DNA of 64,000 nt, from assembly GCF_026385475.1 (NCBI RefSeq), contig NZ_JANIDW010000002.1, positions 124,001 to 188,000 on the forward strand, written 5' to 3'. Within the stretch, counting starts at the first letter, position 1, and every line of letters starts with the position of its first letter. The translations under genes were made by a program, and so were the position numbers. Positions 8,932 to 17,095 of the stretch are shown here, in pieces. Source of the DNA: Bombella saccharophila (GTDB lineage: Bacteria > Pseudomonadota > Alphaproteobacteria > Acetobacterales > Acetobacteraceae). The notes under the pieces were generated by a model, which was not told the origin of the DNA, searched no databases, and saw nothing but the letters and a program-made list of their open reading frames with translations.

Positions 8932-9750
8932 TTATGAGGATGATGAATGGCGGCAGTGGGTGCATAGAGCTTTAAGCCCCACTGTTATGCCAAGCCCGGC
9001 TAAGCCTATGGCCCCATAAGCGAGGGCGGGGCGGCGGCGGAAGCTATTCTTAGCCAGGTTTTGCGCAAAAATGAACATGACGCTGGAATCCAGTTTGCTC
9101 TCCCCATGAGCGCGATTGCGGAATGTCATGGGGACTTCGTGAACGCGGAGCGGCTCTTTCCGCGCAATCATGAGGTCTAGCAGGATTTTAAAGCCATGGC
9201 CATCGAGGAAAGGGGCACGTTGTGTAAAGACCGTGCGCTTGACGGCGAAAAAGCCGCTCATCGGGTCGGTGAGGGGGACGTTTAGGAGCCATTGTGCTGC
9301 CCAGATGCCCGCATTGGAGAGGAAACGCCGCCACCCGTTGGAGAGGCCCTCATTACTTCCCCCTTTGATATGACGGCTCGCAACCGCAATATCGGCACGG
9401 TCGGTTTGGAGGGCCGTGATCATCTCACGCAAGCAGGTTTCATCATGCTGGAGGTCACCATCCATCACAGCGATGATGGGGGCGGAGGCACTTAAAGCCC
9501 CTTCAATCACAGCGGAGGACAGCCCGCGCCGCCCAATGCGCAGGATGCCACGCACATAAGGTTTCGTTTCTGCCAGCTTGCGAACGGCCTTCATTGTGCC
9601 ATCGGGGGAGTTATCATCAACAAAAACAACTTCCCACGCCACATCTGTTAGAACGCCCTCAAGAGCCTCTACCAGAGGAGCGACATTCTCGACCTCATTA
9701 TAGCAAGGGATGATAATGCTGATATCTGGGGCGTTCATGCTGGGGTCCAT
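8932..9750 (-). CDS. GT2 polyprenol-phosphate mannose/glucose synthase (DPM1-like)
   Basis: 272 residues. A single GT-A domain (about 8-215) has IIIPCYNEVENVAPLVEAL, VFVDDNSPDGT and the metal-binding VMDGDLQHDE. MSGFFAVKR and FRNRAHGESKL are strong markers of dolichol-phosphate-mannose-synthase-like enzymes. One C-terminal hydrophobic segment (about 240-260) would anchor it. Such enzymes make the polyprenyl-phosphate sugar used by GT-C transferases like those at 1070-4137. Start is the ATG at 9750; another ATG is four codons in (9738). No Shine-Dalgarno is clear because a GC hairpin (9753-9770) lies directly upstream. It follows pqqE by 49 bases on the same strand. Confidence 0.88.
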   Translation of the reverse strand: MDPSMNAPDISIIIPCYNEVENVAPLVEALEGVLTDVAWEVVFVDDNSPDGTMKAVRKLAETKPYVRGILRIGRRGLSSAVIEGALSASAPIIAVMDGDLQHDETCLREMITALQTDRADIAVASRHIKGGSNEGLSNGWRRFLSNAGIWAAQWLLNVPLTDPMSGFFAVKRTVFTQRAPFLDGHGFKILLDLMIARKEPLRVHEVPMTFRNRAHGESKLDSSVMFIFAQNLAKNSFRRRPALAYGAIGLAGLGITVGLKALCTHCRHSSSS

Positions 9751-9752
9751 AA

Positions 9753-9770
9753 AGGGGGAGATGCCCCCCT
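9753..9770 (-). terminator. Short GC hairpin plus TTT between pqqE and the GT2 gene
   Basis: On the minus strand, AGGGGG, a six-base loop and CCCCCT are followed by TTT and then the GT2 start codon. It could end part of the pqq transcript or mask the GT2 ribosome site. The T-run is too short for a confident terminator. Confidence 0.35.
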
Positions 9771-9799
9771 CTTAGGGAGTCTATCTGGGGAGTGCAAGG

Positions 9800-10912
9800 T
9801 TAGAGGCGTGTTTTCTGCAAAGATGTAGCCCCCATGCGGCGGTACATAAAGTGTTGCGTGTCGGTTTTTTCAGCTTCGGCAATGGCGTCATCAATGAGAT
9901 GGCGGTGGGGGGAGAGGGTGCAAACAGGGTCGGTTTGTGTGGCATCGCCGAGCAGGGCGAGGGCTTGGCAGCGGCAGCCGCCCCAGTCAATCTCTTTGCG
10001 TGCGCAAGAGGCGCAGGGCTCTGGCATCCATGCTGTGCCACGAAAGAGGGTAAAAGCGCGGGAGTGATACCAAATATCGCTAAGGGACCGCTCCCGCACG
10101 GAGTCAAATTGGAGGGCGGGGATGGTCTCTGCTGCATGGCAGGGTAGGACATGGCCAGAGGGTGAAATATTGAGGAAGCGTTGCCCCCAACCGCCCATGC
10201 AGGGTTTGGGGCGGTCGGCATAATAATCGGGTGTGACGTAGTCAATGGCTAAGCCGCCTTTGGCCTCCTCCTGCGCGACATAACGTGCGGCTTCCTCTAG
10301 CTGTGCGCGGGAGGGGAGCAAGGCGGCGCGGTTTTTGAGAGCCCAACCGTAATATTGCGTATGAGCCATCTCCACCCGTTGGGCATCAAGCTGGCGGGCA
10401 AGGGCAAACATGGCAGGAATACGGGAAATATTAGCTTTTTGGAGGACGAAGTTCAGCGTAAGGGGAATCCCCGCCGCCCTGATAAGTTGGGCGGCTTCCA
10501 GTTTACGGGGTTGGACTTGGGGGAAGTCACTGAGCCGGTCGGCCTCTGCATGGTCGGTGTCTTGGAAGGAGAGTTGGACATGGTCTAGCCCGCTTTCATC
10601 AAGCTGCTTCATGCTTTGAGCGGTGATGAGGACGCCAGAGGTAATGAGGTTGGTATAGAGATTAAGCTTATGCGCATGGGCGATGAGCGTATAAAGGTCT
10701 GGGCGGGCCATAGGCTCCCCGCCAGAAAAATGGACCTGCAACACCCCCATAGCGGCGGCTTCTTCTAAAACGCGGAGCCAGTCTTGCGTCTCAAGCTCTT
10801 GCGCTTTGCGTTCAAGCTCGAGGGGGTTGGAGCAATAAGGGCAGGAGAGCGGGCAGCGATGGGTCAGCTCTGCCAGTAAGCTCATCGGGGCAGGGGGGCG
10901 AGGTGTACTCAC
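9800..10912 (-). CDS. pqqE: PQQ synthase radical SAM enzyme PqqE
   Basis: 370 residues. It makes the Glu-Tyr carbon-carbon bond in the precursor peptide PqqA, working with the chaperone PqqD. The radical-SAM cluster motif CPLSCPYC (CxxxCxxC) is near residue 19-26, followed by HFSGGEPMARPDL. The C-terminal SPASM part holds the auxiliary cluster cysteines: CMGGWGQRF, LPCHAAET, CASCARKEIDWGGCRCQ and DPVC. The start overlaps the end of pqqD by four bases (ATGA). Last gene of the pqqABCDE operon. No pqqF-type protease is next to it. Confidence 0.97.
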   Translation of the reverse strand: MSTPRPPAPMSLLAELTHRCPLSCPYCSNPLELERKAQELETQDWLRVLEEAAAMGVLQVHFSGGEPMARPDLYTLIAHAHKLNLYTNLITSGVLITAQSMKQLDESGLDHVQLSFQDTDHAEADRLSDFPQVQPRKLEAAQLIRAAGIPLTLNFVLQKANISRIPAMFALARQLDAQRVEMAHTQYYGWALKNRAALLPSRAQLEEAARYVAQEEAKGGLAIDYVTPDYYADRPKPCMGGWGQRFLNISPSGHVLPCHAAETIPALQFDSVRERSLSDIWYHSRAFTLFRGTAWMPEPCASCARKEIDWGGCRCQALALLGDATQTDPVCTLSPHRHLIDDAIAEAEKTDTQHFMYRRMGATSLQKTRL

Positions 10913-11205
10913 AGGCGGAGAATCCGCTTTTCAGTTAGGTCGGATAAAAGGGCGAGAACATCGGCTGCAATCTGCGCGCGTGGGGCTTGATAGCGTTCGG
11001 CGAGGCGGTCGATGATGGTGCTGATGGAGGTATGGCCATCAAGCTCTTGGAGGATGGCCACAGCGATTGCATCGGCAAGGAAGGCCCGCTCTGGGGCCTG
11101 AATGACCCATTGCTCCCGCACTTTATCATGTTGGAGGCGATACCCACGGCTGAAACCGGGGCACGAGTCTTCAGTCACGATGGGGGGAGATGCGGGGTTA
11201 GGCAT
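10909..11205 (-). CDS. pqqD: PQQ precursor peptide chaperone PqqD
   Basis: 98 residues. This small RiPP-recognition (RRE) protein binds PqqA and delivers it to PqqE. Seen are PGFSRGYRLQHDKVREQWVIQAPE (first 20 residues of the domain, with the typical beta-strand pattern), then LDGHTSISTIIDRLAERY and LLSDLTEKRILRL, which match the family's C-terminal helices. Overlaps pqqE by ATGA and follows pqqC by 26 bases. Confidence 0.95.
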   Translation of the reverse strand: MPNPASPPIVTEDSCPGFSRGYRLQHDKVREQWVIQAPERAFLADAIAVAILQELDGHTSISTIIDRLAERYQAPRAQIAADVLALLSDLTEKRILRL

Positions 11206-11231
11206 AGGGGTCTTTCAGGCGGTTGGGGATG

Positions 11232-11963
11232 TTAGGGGATGTCTGGCACAAAGGCACCGGGGGGGATGTTGCCTTCTACATAAGCGTGGTCCAGCGCATC
11301 CAGAAGTTGCCAGAGGATAGCGCATTTAAACTCTAATGCGTGGAGGACTTCTTGCTGTTGCTCTGGCGTGCGGGCATGGGTTTTGACGTAATTAAGCGCG
11401 AAGGTGGAATCCTGCGGGGCTTGGGTGAGACGCGGCTTGAAATAGGCCAAAGTCTCCTCCGAGATATAAGAATAATTACGGAGCATCCCCTCCATACGCT
11501 CTCCAATGATGGTGGGGGAGAAAAGCTCCGTTAAGGAGGAGGCAATGGCAGCGAGTATGGAGCGGTCGCGCACAAAGGCTACATAAGCATCTACCGCAAA
11601 GAGAGTTGCTGGTAGGAGGCCCTCAAGGCTTTCTACATAAGCATCATCCAGCCCTAATCCGCTCGTTAGCTTCAGCCAGCGTGCAATCCCGCCGGGGCTG
11701 GAGGCGGTGCCGTCATGGTCTTCAATACGGCGTCGCCATTCTCGGCGGAGTTCAGTCGTGGGGAGGCGAGCGAGGAGGGTTGCGTCTTTTTTGGGAATCT
11801 GCGCTTGGTAATAATAGCGGTTTAAGGCCCAGGCTTGGAGCTGCCCTTTGGTCAGCTTGCCTTCATACATCGCTTTATGGAGCGGATGTTGGCGGTGATA
11901 GCGTTCTGCCCCGATGGCACGGAGGCGGGCTTCAAGTTCATCTGGTGTGAGGAGAGTGCTCAT
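11232..11963 (-). CDS. pqqC: Pyrroloquinoline-quinone synthase PqqC
   Basis: 243 residues. The cofactor-free oxidase closes the ring and performs the eight-electron oxidation of the last PQQ intermediate. Typical stretches are RYHRQHPLHKAMYEGKL, ALNRYYYQAQIPKKDATLLA, RIEDHDGT, ELFSPTIIGERM and EFKCAILWQLLDALDHAY. The conserved His, Arg and Tyr residues of the active site lie in these blocks. The ATG overlaps the pqqB stop by four bases, indicating translational coupling. Confidence 0.97.
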   Translation of the reverse strand: MSTLLTPDELEARLRAIGAERYHRQHPLHKAMYEGKLTKGQLQAWALNRYYYQAQIPKKDATLLARLPTTELRREWRRRIEDHDGTASSPGGIARWLKLTSGLGLDDAYVESLEGLLPATLFAVDAYVAFVRDRSILAAIASSLTELFSPTIIGERMEGMLRNYSYISEETLAYFKPRLTQAPQDSTFALNYVKTHARTPEQQQEVLHALEFKCAILWQLLDALDHAYVEGNIPPGAFVPDIP

Positions 11964-12877
11964 GATTCGGCCTTTAATTGAAAGCGCATCCCATCTTCTC
12001 CCACAATCCAGCCAGCTTGTTTAGCAGTGTGATGTTGGGGGCTATCATCTAGTAAGATGGGGTTGGAGTTATTGATATGGATGAAGACCTTCTGCGGCTT
12101 CGTGCAATGGGCAAATTGCGCGAGGGGGCCATCGGCTTCATTTACAGAGACATGGCCCATGCGATGCCCGCTTTTGGGGCTTAGCCCGGCGCGAATCATC
12201 TCATCATCATGCCAGAGTGTGCCATCAAAAAAGAGAAGGTCTGCATGGCTGACACGCTCTTTAAGGGCGGGGGTGATTTCCGCACAGCCGGGGATGAAAA
12301 GCATCGTTTTCTGCCCATCAGAGAGGGCAAGGCCAAGCGTATCATCGGGTTTTGTGCCTTCATGCTCCACATAAAGCGGGGCTTTGCCCGGCACGGTAAA
12401 GACTTCCAGCATCAAACCAGAAGGAGAACCATCTTTCAGCAAGAGCGGCACAGGCGCACCCTCGGTGAGGGGGAGGCGGGGGATGATGCTGCGATCTAGG
12501 GCTTCAAAAATGGGGTTGCGGTCGAGTTGAGCGAGAGTGGAAGGGCTGCCCATAAGGGTGAAAGGTTCACGCTCGCGGAGGGTAAATAGCCCGGTAATGG
12601 CATCAATTTCCGCCCCAGCAAGGATGACCCCTTGGATGGGTGTACCACGCGTTGCCCCTGTTTGATGCAAAGCTGGGGTAGCGAGAATCTGCTGGCGGAG
12701 GTCTGGTGAGGCATTGAGGAGGAACCAATGCTGCCCATCCCCACTTACGGCGAGGGAGGCTTGCGTGCGGGCCTTGGCCTTTTTGCCTTCTCTGGCGAGG
12801 AGGCAGCCTTTTGCGGCGGAGTTCCATTGTGGGAAGCCTCCCCCCGCACCGGCCCCTAAAATAATGACATCAAGCAT
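11960..12877 (-). CDS. pqqB: PQQ biosynthesis protein PqqB (metallo-beta-lactamase fold)
   Basis: 305 residues. PqqB is assigned as the iron-dependent hydroxylase acting on the Glu-Tyr product before PqqC. It begins VIILGAGAGGGFPQWNSAAKGC, a signature of the family, and continues with LLNASPDLRQQI, GAEIDAITGLFTLRE, LFFDGTLWHDDEM, GHRMGHVSV and FIHINNSNPILLDDSP, which carry the modified metal-binding residues. AGAGG lies eight bases before the ATG. It follows pqqA after 145 bases that contain a hairpin. Confidence 0.97.
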   Translation of the reverse strand: MLDVIILGAGAGGGFPQWNSAAKGCLLAREGKKAKARTQASLAVSGDGQHWFLLNASPDLRQQILATPALHQTGATRGTPIQGVILAGAEIDAITGLFTLREREPFTLMGSPSTLAQLDRNPIFEALDRSIIPRLPLTEGAPVPLLLKDGSPSGLMLEVFTVPGKAPLYVEHEGTKPDDTLGLALSDGQKTMLFIPGCAEITPALKERVSHADLLFFDGTLWHDDEMIRAGLSPKSGHRMGHVSVNEADGPLAQFAHCTKPQKVFIHINNSNPILLDDSPQHHTAKQAGWIVGEDGMRFQLKAES

Positions 12878-12966
12878 GAAGATGGCCTCTTATGGTTGTG
12901 TCTGGCTGATGCGCCGATACCGTTTTGAGCGTGTATGACTACGCAGCTTTGGGGAGGCGCATGGAT

Positions 12967-13001
12967 AGGGTGGCAGGCTGTAAAAAGGGGCCTACCACCC
13001 T
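12967..13001 (-). promoter_or_regulatory. Intra-operon hairpin between pqqA and pqqB
   Basis: AGGGTGG-C-AGGC (12967-12978) pairs with GCCT-A-CCACCCT (12990-13001), leaving one internal mismatch and an 11-base loop. No T-run follows on the minus strand, so it is unlikely to be a full terminator. Its place just after pqqA suits partial termination or 3'-end protection that keeps PqqA peptide in excess over the enzymes. Confidence 0.6.
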
Positions 13002-13022
13002 AAACGCATGGCTGCGGAGAGG

Positions 13023-13103
13023 TTATTTCGTCTCGCCGCAGACATAAGAGTTGATTTCGCCGCCCAAGGGGATTTCGGTTACTTTCGGTGTGTTCCATGC
13101 CAT
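13023..13103 (-). CDS. pqqA: PQQ precursor peptide PqqA
   Basis: A 26-residue peptide that begins MAWNTPKVTEIP and ends in YVCGETK. Glu16 and Tyr20, the two residues cross-linked and excised to form PQQ, are present as E-I-N-S-Y, in the usual spacing. AAGGAG lies seven bases before the ATG at 13103. It is first in the operon, as is standard. The frame stays open further upstream, but the ribosome site and family length support this start. Confidence 0.96.
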   Translation of the reverse strand: MAWNTPKVTEIPLGGEINSYVCGETK

Positions 13104-13334
13104 GATGGTACTCCTTATGTAGCGTGACTTGTGCAAGGCTGCACAAGGGTGAGCGTGTCCCTTCTTTAGGGAGGCTCCCCATTGGGAGGATAAAGCAAAC
13201 TTAACCAAAAAGGCCAGTAGAAACCGCAGCGTAACGTAAAACTATCGTGTTTAGCCTGATAAAGGGGTTGCTGGTCATGGGGCTTTTTTTCTGGCACATG
13301 AGGCAGATTATAAAATATCAAGCGAGGGGATGTT

Positions 13335-13958
13335 ATGGCAAAGCCATCACGGCGGGGTGTGTGTTTGGTTATTTCTGCGCCTTCAGGGGCGGGAAAATCC
13401 ACCATAGCGCAAGCCCTGCGTGAGGCCGATCCGACTATCTTTACCTCTATTTCTGTCACAACGCGCGCACCTCGCCCCGGTGAGGAAGAAGGGGTGCATT
13501 ATTACTTCCGTGATATGCCAACCTTCCGCCGCATGGCCGAAGCGGGGGAGTTGCTGGAATGGGCAGAAGTGTTTGGCCGTGGCTATGGCACCCCCCGTGC
13601 CCCGTTAGAAGCTGCTCTTGCCGCTGGGCGGGATGTGATTTTGGATATTGATTGGCAAGGCCATCGTCTGATGCGTCAGGCCATGGCAGATGATGTAGTG
13701 GGATTGTTTGTTCTACCGCCCTCTTTGGAGGAATTAGAAGCCCGTTTACGGGGGCGTAAGACCGATGGCGATGCGGAAATTGCCTCCCGCATGAAGGCCG
13801 CTATGGGCGAGATGTCTCATTGGCCAGAGTTTGATTATGTGTTGGTCAATGATGATTTGGATAAAGCGGTTGCGGAGGCACGGTCTGTCCTTGTGGCGAG
13901 TCGGCTGGCCCGTGCGCGTAGGAAGGACCTAGAGGCTCTCTGGCCTGTAGCGGGGTAG
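13335..13958 (+). CDS. gmk: Guanylate kinase
   Basis: 207 residues. It phosphorylates GMP/dGMP to GDP/dGDP. The P-loop is SAPSGAGKST near residue 15-24. SVTTRAPRPGEEEGVHYYF is the GMP-binding block, then LEWAEVFGRGYGTPR and DIDWQGHRLMRQ. The C-terminal half has RLRGRKTDG and FDYVLVNDDLDKA, all diagnostic. ATG at 13335 with GAGGGG upstream. It diverges from pqqA across 231 bases in which I see no further gene. Confidence 0.96.
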   Translation: MAKPSRRGVCLVISAPSGAGKSTIAQALREADPTIFTSISVTTRAPRPGEEEGVHYYFRDMPTFRRMAEAGELLEWAEVFGRGYGTPRAPLEAALAAGRDVILDIDWQGHRLMRQAMADDVVGLFVLPPSLEELEARLRGRKTDGDAEIASRMKAAMGEMSHWPEFDYVLVNDDLDKAVAEARSVLVASRLARARRKDLEALWPVAG

Positions 13959-14003
13959 GCAGGGCTTTGCTAAGCTGGGGGGGTTATGTGAGCAGGAGCG
14001 TAA

Positions 14004-14699
14004 ATGATGAGTGAAACGCAGGTAAAAACGCCGCTTATTCTGGCCCTTCCGAAGGGGCGGATTCTTAAAGCTTTGCGCCCTGTGTTGCATCATACAGGCT
14101 TTGAACCAGCACAAGATTGCCTTGATGAGAGCAGTCGCCGTTTGCGTTTTCCGACCTCTAGCCCGGATTTGGATGTCGTGCGGGTGCGGTCTTTTGATGT
14201 TGCTACCTTTGTGGCTTATGGCGGGGCGGATATTGGCGTCTGCGGGGCTGATGTGCTGATGGAGTTTGACTACCCCGACCTTTATGCCCCGCTAGACCTT
14301 GGGATAGGCGGGTGTCGTATCGCTGTTGCGCGGCCTAAAGGGAGTGGGGAGGATGAGCCGCCAGAGGGGCGGTCCCGCTTGCGTGTGGCCACAAAATATC
14401 CGGCCATTGCGCGGCGTCATTTTGCCTCGCGCGCGGTGAATGCGGAGATTGTGCATCTCCATGGGGCGATGGAGCTTGCCCCAGCCCTTGATATGGCCGA
14501 TGTGATTGTGGACCTTGTCGATACCGGCTCGACCTTGCGGGCTAATGGGTTGGAGGAGGTTGAGACGATTGCGCATATTACAAGCCGGTTGATTGTAAAT
14601 CGCATCGCCTTAAAGACGCGACCGGAGGAAGTCGGGCTGTTGATTGAGCGTTTCCGGGCGGCTGTGGCGCAATCTATGCAGCAAGGGGAGTGTGCTTGA
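14004..14699 (+). CDS. hisG: ATP phosphoribosyltransferase, short form (HisGs)
   Basis: 231 residues, the short type lacking the C-terminal regulatory domain. It joins ATP and PRPP in the first histidine step. LALPKGRILKAL is the N-terminal signature. VRSFDVATFVAYGGADIGVCGAD and DLVDTGSTLRANGLEE (PRPP site) are clear. Short HisG enzymes need the HisRS-like subunit HisZ, which is not in this window. CAGGAG lies 5' of tandem ATGs at 14004 and 14007. Its stop overlaps the start of hisD by one base. Confidence 0.95.
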   Translation: MMSETQVKTPLILALPKGRILKALRPVLHHTGFEPAQDCLDESSRRLRFPTSSPDLDVVRVRSFDVATFVAYGGADIGVCGADVLMEFDYPDLYAPLDLGIGGCRIAVARPKGSGEDEPPEGRSRLRVATKYPAIARRHFASRAVNAEIVHLHGAMELAPALDMADVIVDLVDTGSTLRANGLEEVETIAHITSRLIVNRIALKTRPEEVGLLIERFRAAVAQSMQQGECA

Positions 14700-15991
14700 T
14701 GAAGCGTCTTGATACCGCATCGCCAGAGTTTAAGGCGCATTTAAAGGCGGTTCTGGCTCGCCGGGGAGAGCAAAGCGGCTCTGTCGCAGAGCCTGTGCGT
14801 GCGATTCTGGCAGATGTGCAAAAGCGGGGTGATGAGGCCCTTTGTGCTTATACAGCGCGGTTTGACCGCCTCACATTGGAGGCAGGGCAGCTACGCATTA
14901 GTGAGGCAGAGATTGCCGAAACCGCTGCGCGTGTTGCGCCGGAGACAAAGGAGGCTCTGGCCTTTGCAGCAAAGCGGATTCGGGCCTTTCATGAAGCGCA
15001 GCTCCCTAAAGACCTTGATTATACGGATGAGGCAGGCTTGCGTTTGGGGATGCGCTGGACACCGCTCGATGCGGCAGGGCTTTATGTCCCCGGTGGGAAG
15101 GCGGCTTATCCCTCCTCTGTGTTGATGAATGCTCTACCAGCGCATGTTGCGGGGGTGAAGCGGTTGGCGATGTGCGTGCCAACGCCAGATGGCGTGCTGA
15201 ATCCGCTCGTGATGGAGGCCGCGCGCCTTTGTGGTGTGACGGAGATTTACCGTGTTGGCGGGGCGCAAGCGGTAGGGGCTTTGGCCTATGGCACGCAGAG
15301 CATCGCCCCGGTGGACCGTATCGTAGGGCCGGGTAATGCGTTTGTAGCAGAGGCGAAGCGGCAAGTTTTTGGCTATGTGGGGATTGATAGCATTGCCGGG
15401 CCATCCGAGGTTGTGGTGGTCGCGGATGGGAAGAATGACCCGCGCCTTGTCGCGATTGACCTCCTCGCCCAAGCTGAACATGATGAGCAGGCACAATCAG
15501 TGCTGATTACGCAGGATGAAGCTTTTGCTGATAAGGTCATCGCTGCGGTTGAGGCGGAGTTAAAGACCCTTCCCCGTGCAGATATTGCGCGGAAAAGTTG
15601 GGCAGATTGCGGGGCTGTGGTGATTGTTCATAGCGAAGATGAGGCTGCTGATGTGGTGAATGAGTTCGCCCCAGAGCATTTGGAGGTGCTGTTGGATGAA
15701 CCACGGGCCTTTAGCCAGAAGGTCCGCCATGCAGGGGCTATCTTTATGGGGCGGTTCTGCCCAGAGGCCGTAGGGGATTATGTTGGTGGGCCGAATCATG
15801 TTCTGCCGACAAGCCGCACAGCCCGTTTTGCCTCTGGCCTTTCGGTTTATGACTTCCTTAAACGGACAACCTCTATCGAGACAGATATGGAAGGGTTGAG
15901 ACAGGTCGGCCCTGCTGGGGTGATTTTGGCACGGGAGGAAGGGTTAGATGCCCACGCCCTCAGCCTCTCTGAGCGTTTAAAGAAGGGCTGA
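14699..15991 (+). CDS. hisD: Histidinol dehydrogenase
   Basis: 430 residues from the ATG at 14699. It carries out the last two oxidations to histidine and is zinc- and NAD-dependent. Landmarks are LYVPGGKAAYPSSVLMNALPA, IYRVGGAQAVGALAYGT, DRIVGPGNAFVAEAKRQVFG, IDSIAGPSEVVVVAD, LLAQAEHDEQAQ, NEFAPEHLEVL and DYVGGPNHVLPTSRTARFASGLS (first 20 of that block), which include the catalytic Glu-His pair and zinc ligands. The frame also has a GTG at 14690, but AGGGGAG spaces well to the ATG that overlaps the hisG stop (TGATG). A terminator follows. Confidence 0.96.
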   Translation: MKRLDTASPEFKAHLKAVLARRGEQSGSVAEPVRAILADVQKRGDEALCAYTARFDRLTLEAGQLRISEAEIAETAARVAPETKEALAFAAKRIRAFHEAQLPKDLDYTDEAGLRLGMRWTPLDAAGLYVPGGKAAYPSSVLMNALPAHVAGVKRLAMCVPTPDGVLNPLVMEAARLCGVTEIYRVGGAQAVGALAYGTQSIAPVDRIVGPGNAFVAEAKRQVFGYVGIDSIAGPSEVVVVADGKNDPRLVAIDLLAQAEHDEQAQSVLITQDEAFADKVIAAVEAELKTLPRADIARKSWADCGAVVIVHSEDEAADVVNEFAPEHLEVLLDEPRAFSQKVRHAGAIFMGRFCPEAVGDYVGGPNHVLPTSRTARFASGLSVYDFLKRTTSIETDMEGLRQVGPAGVILAREEGLDAHALSLSERLKKG

Positions 15992-15995
15992 TGTT

Positions 15996-16032
15996 AAAAA
16001 AGGCCGCTCCTTTGATGAGGGCGGCCTTTTTT
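15996..16032. terminator. Bidirectional intrinsic terminator between hisD and the esterase gene
   Basis: AAAAAAGGCCGC pairs with GCGGCCTTTTTT over 12 bases with a 13-base loop. The T-run follows on the plus strand, and the A-run gives a T-run on the minus strand, so it can end both convergent genes. Confidence 0.9.
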
Positions 16033-16039
16033 GATGGGG

Positions 16040-16819
16040 TTACCCGCGGAAGAAGTCCAACATCATGGCGTTAAAGCTGGGGGCATCTTCCACATGCAGC
16101 CAATGGCCGGTATTGGGGATGGTCTTGACCTCCGCTTTGGGGAAGTAATCCTGAATGACAGCATGATGATGGGGCTTGATGTAAGGTGAATCCCCGCCAC
16201 GGATAAAGAGGGCAGGGCCATCCCATGTTTTGCCGCTAAAGGCTTCGACTGGCCATTCCTGAATCACGGGGAAGCTAGCGACAATATCCGTCACGCCGAT
16301 ATTCCATTGGGCAGGGTCACCGGGGGTGATGTGCTGGGCAATGAGCTCGCCTACGGAGGGGTCATCGGTGAGGTCATGAAGGAACTTGCGGATTTCGGCA
16401 TGGCTGCTGAGGGCGGGAAGCGGCGTATGATAAAGCTGTTGGGCAAGGTCATGCTGGCCATGAATCATTGTATCGGGGGCGATGTCGGCGATGAGCAGCT
16501 TTTCAATACGTTCCGGGGCGGTCAGCGTGGTGGCCATGGCTGTTTTCCCGCCCATGGAATGGCCTACGAGATGGGCTTTCTCAATACCGAGTGCATCCAT
16601 GCTTTCAAGTACATCTTTGGCCATTTCCGGGTAGGAGATGGGGGCGTGGTCGCTCTCGCCATGGCAACGGAGGTCAAAAGCAACCGTGTTAAAATAAGGG
16701 CTAAGGGCCCGTTGTAGGATGCCCAAGTTACGCGCCCGCCCAAAAACACCATGAAGCAGAACGACCGTTGGCGCATTATCAAGGCCTGTTTCATTGCGAA
16801 TAAGGGAAGCGAGCTGCAT
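16040..16819 (-). CDS. YbfF-like alpha/beta-fold hydrolase (esterase)
   Basis: 259 residues, a single alpha/beta-hydrolase domain. VVLLHGVFGRARNLG has the oxyanion HG motif, VAFDLRCHGESDH the following strand, and LVGHSMGGKTAM the nucleophile serine (G-H-S-M-G). The catalytic His is in NTGHWLHVE. FDLRxHG, PALFIRGGDSPYI and overall length match the YbfF esterase group, which acts on short acyl esters or acyl-CoA; the physiological substrate is unknown. Single gene, convergent with hisD. Confidence 0.85.
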   Translation of the reverse strand: MQLASLIRNETGLDNAPTVVLLHGVFGRARNLGILQRALSPYFNTVAFDLRCHGESDHAPISYPEMAKDVLESMDALGIEKAHLVGHSMGGKTAMATTLTAPERIEKLLIADIAPDTMIHGQHDLAQQLYHTPLPALSSHAEIRKFLHDLTDDPSVGELIAQHITPGDPAQWNIGVTDIVASFPVIQEWPVEAFSGKTWDGPALFIRGGDSPYIKPHHHAVIQDYFPKAEVKTIPNTGHWLHVEDAPSFNAMMLDFFRG

Positions 16820-17095
16820 GACTGTAACCCTCTAACGGACTGAAATTATAAGAAGAACCGCCGCTTATAGAGTTATTATGGATAAAATCAATCCTATATT
16901 CCCTATGAGAGCTATTACAACGAGTTTAGGTTTTGGAGATTATTTTAAAAAGGTAACATATTAGGTGTTCTTATGTCTTTCAAAGAGGGTCATCGGCAGG
17001 GGGTAGTTGTGCTGATGGGATATAATATGTCCTAAAGGGATAAAGTCCGTTTTGCTTGTTCGTCTTATGGATGAGATATTACTGAGGAGGCCCCC

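Noticed and set aside
13104-13334. Additional small gene or strong promoter between pqqA and gmk
   Set aside because: No frame with ribosome site; several short G/C inverted repeats but no convincing -35/-10 pair for either gene.
15006-15494. 162-codon minus-strand open frame inside hisD
   Set aside because: Its product is a Pro/His/Arg-rich shadow of the hisD codons with no domain pattern.
16820-17095. SAM riboswitch upstream of metY
   Set aside because: The gap has a GGGATA...GTCC direct repeat and a TATAAT-like hexamer at 17021, but no SAM-II (metA-type) conserved core or pseudoknot and no good -35. Nothing else is seen in this 276-base stretch.
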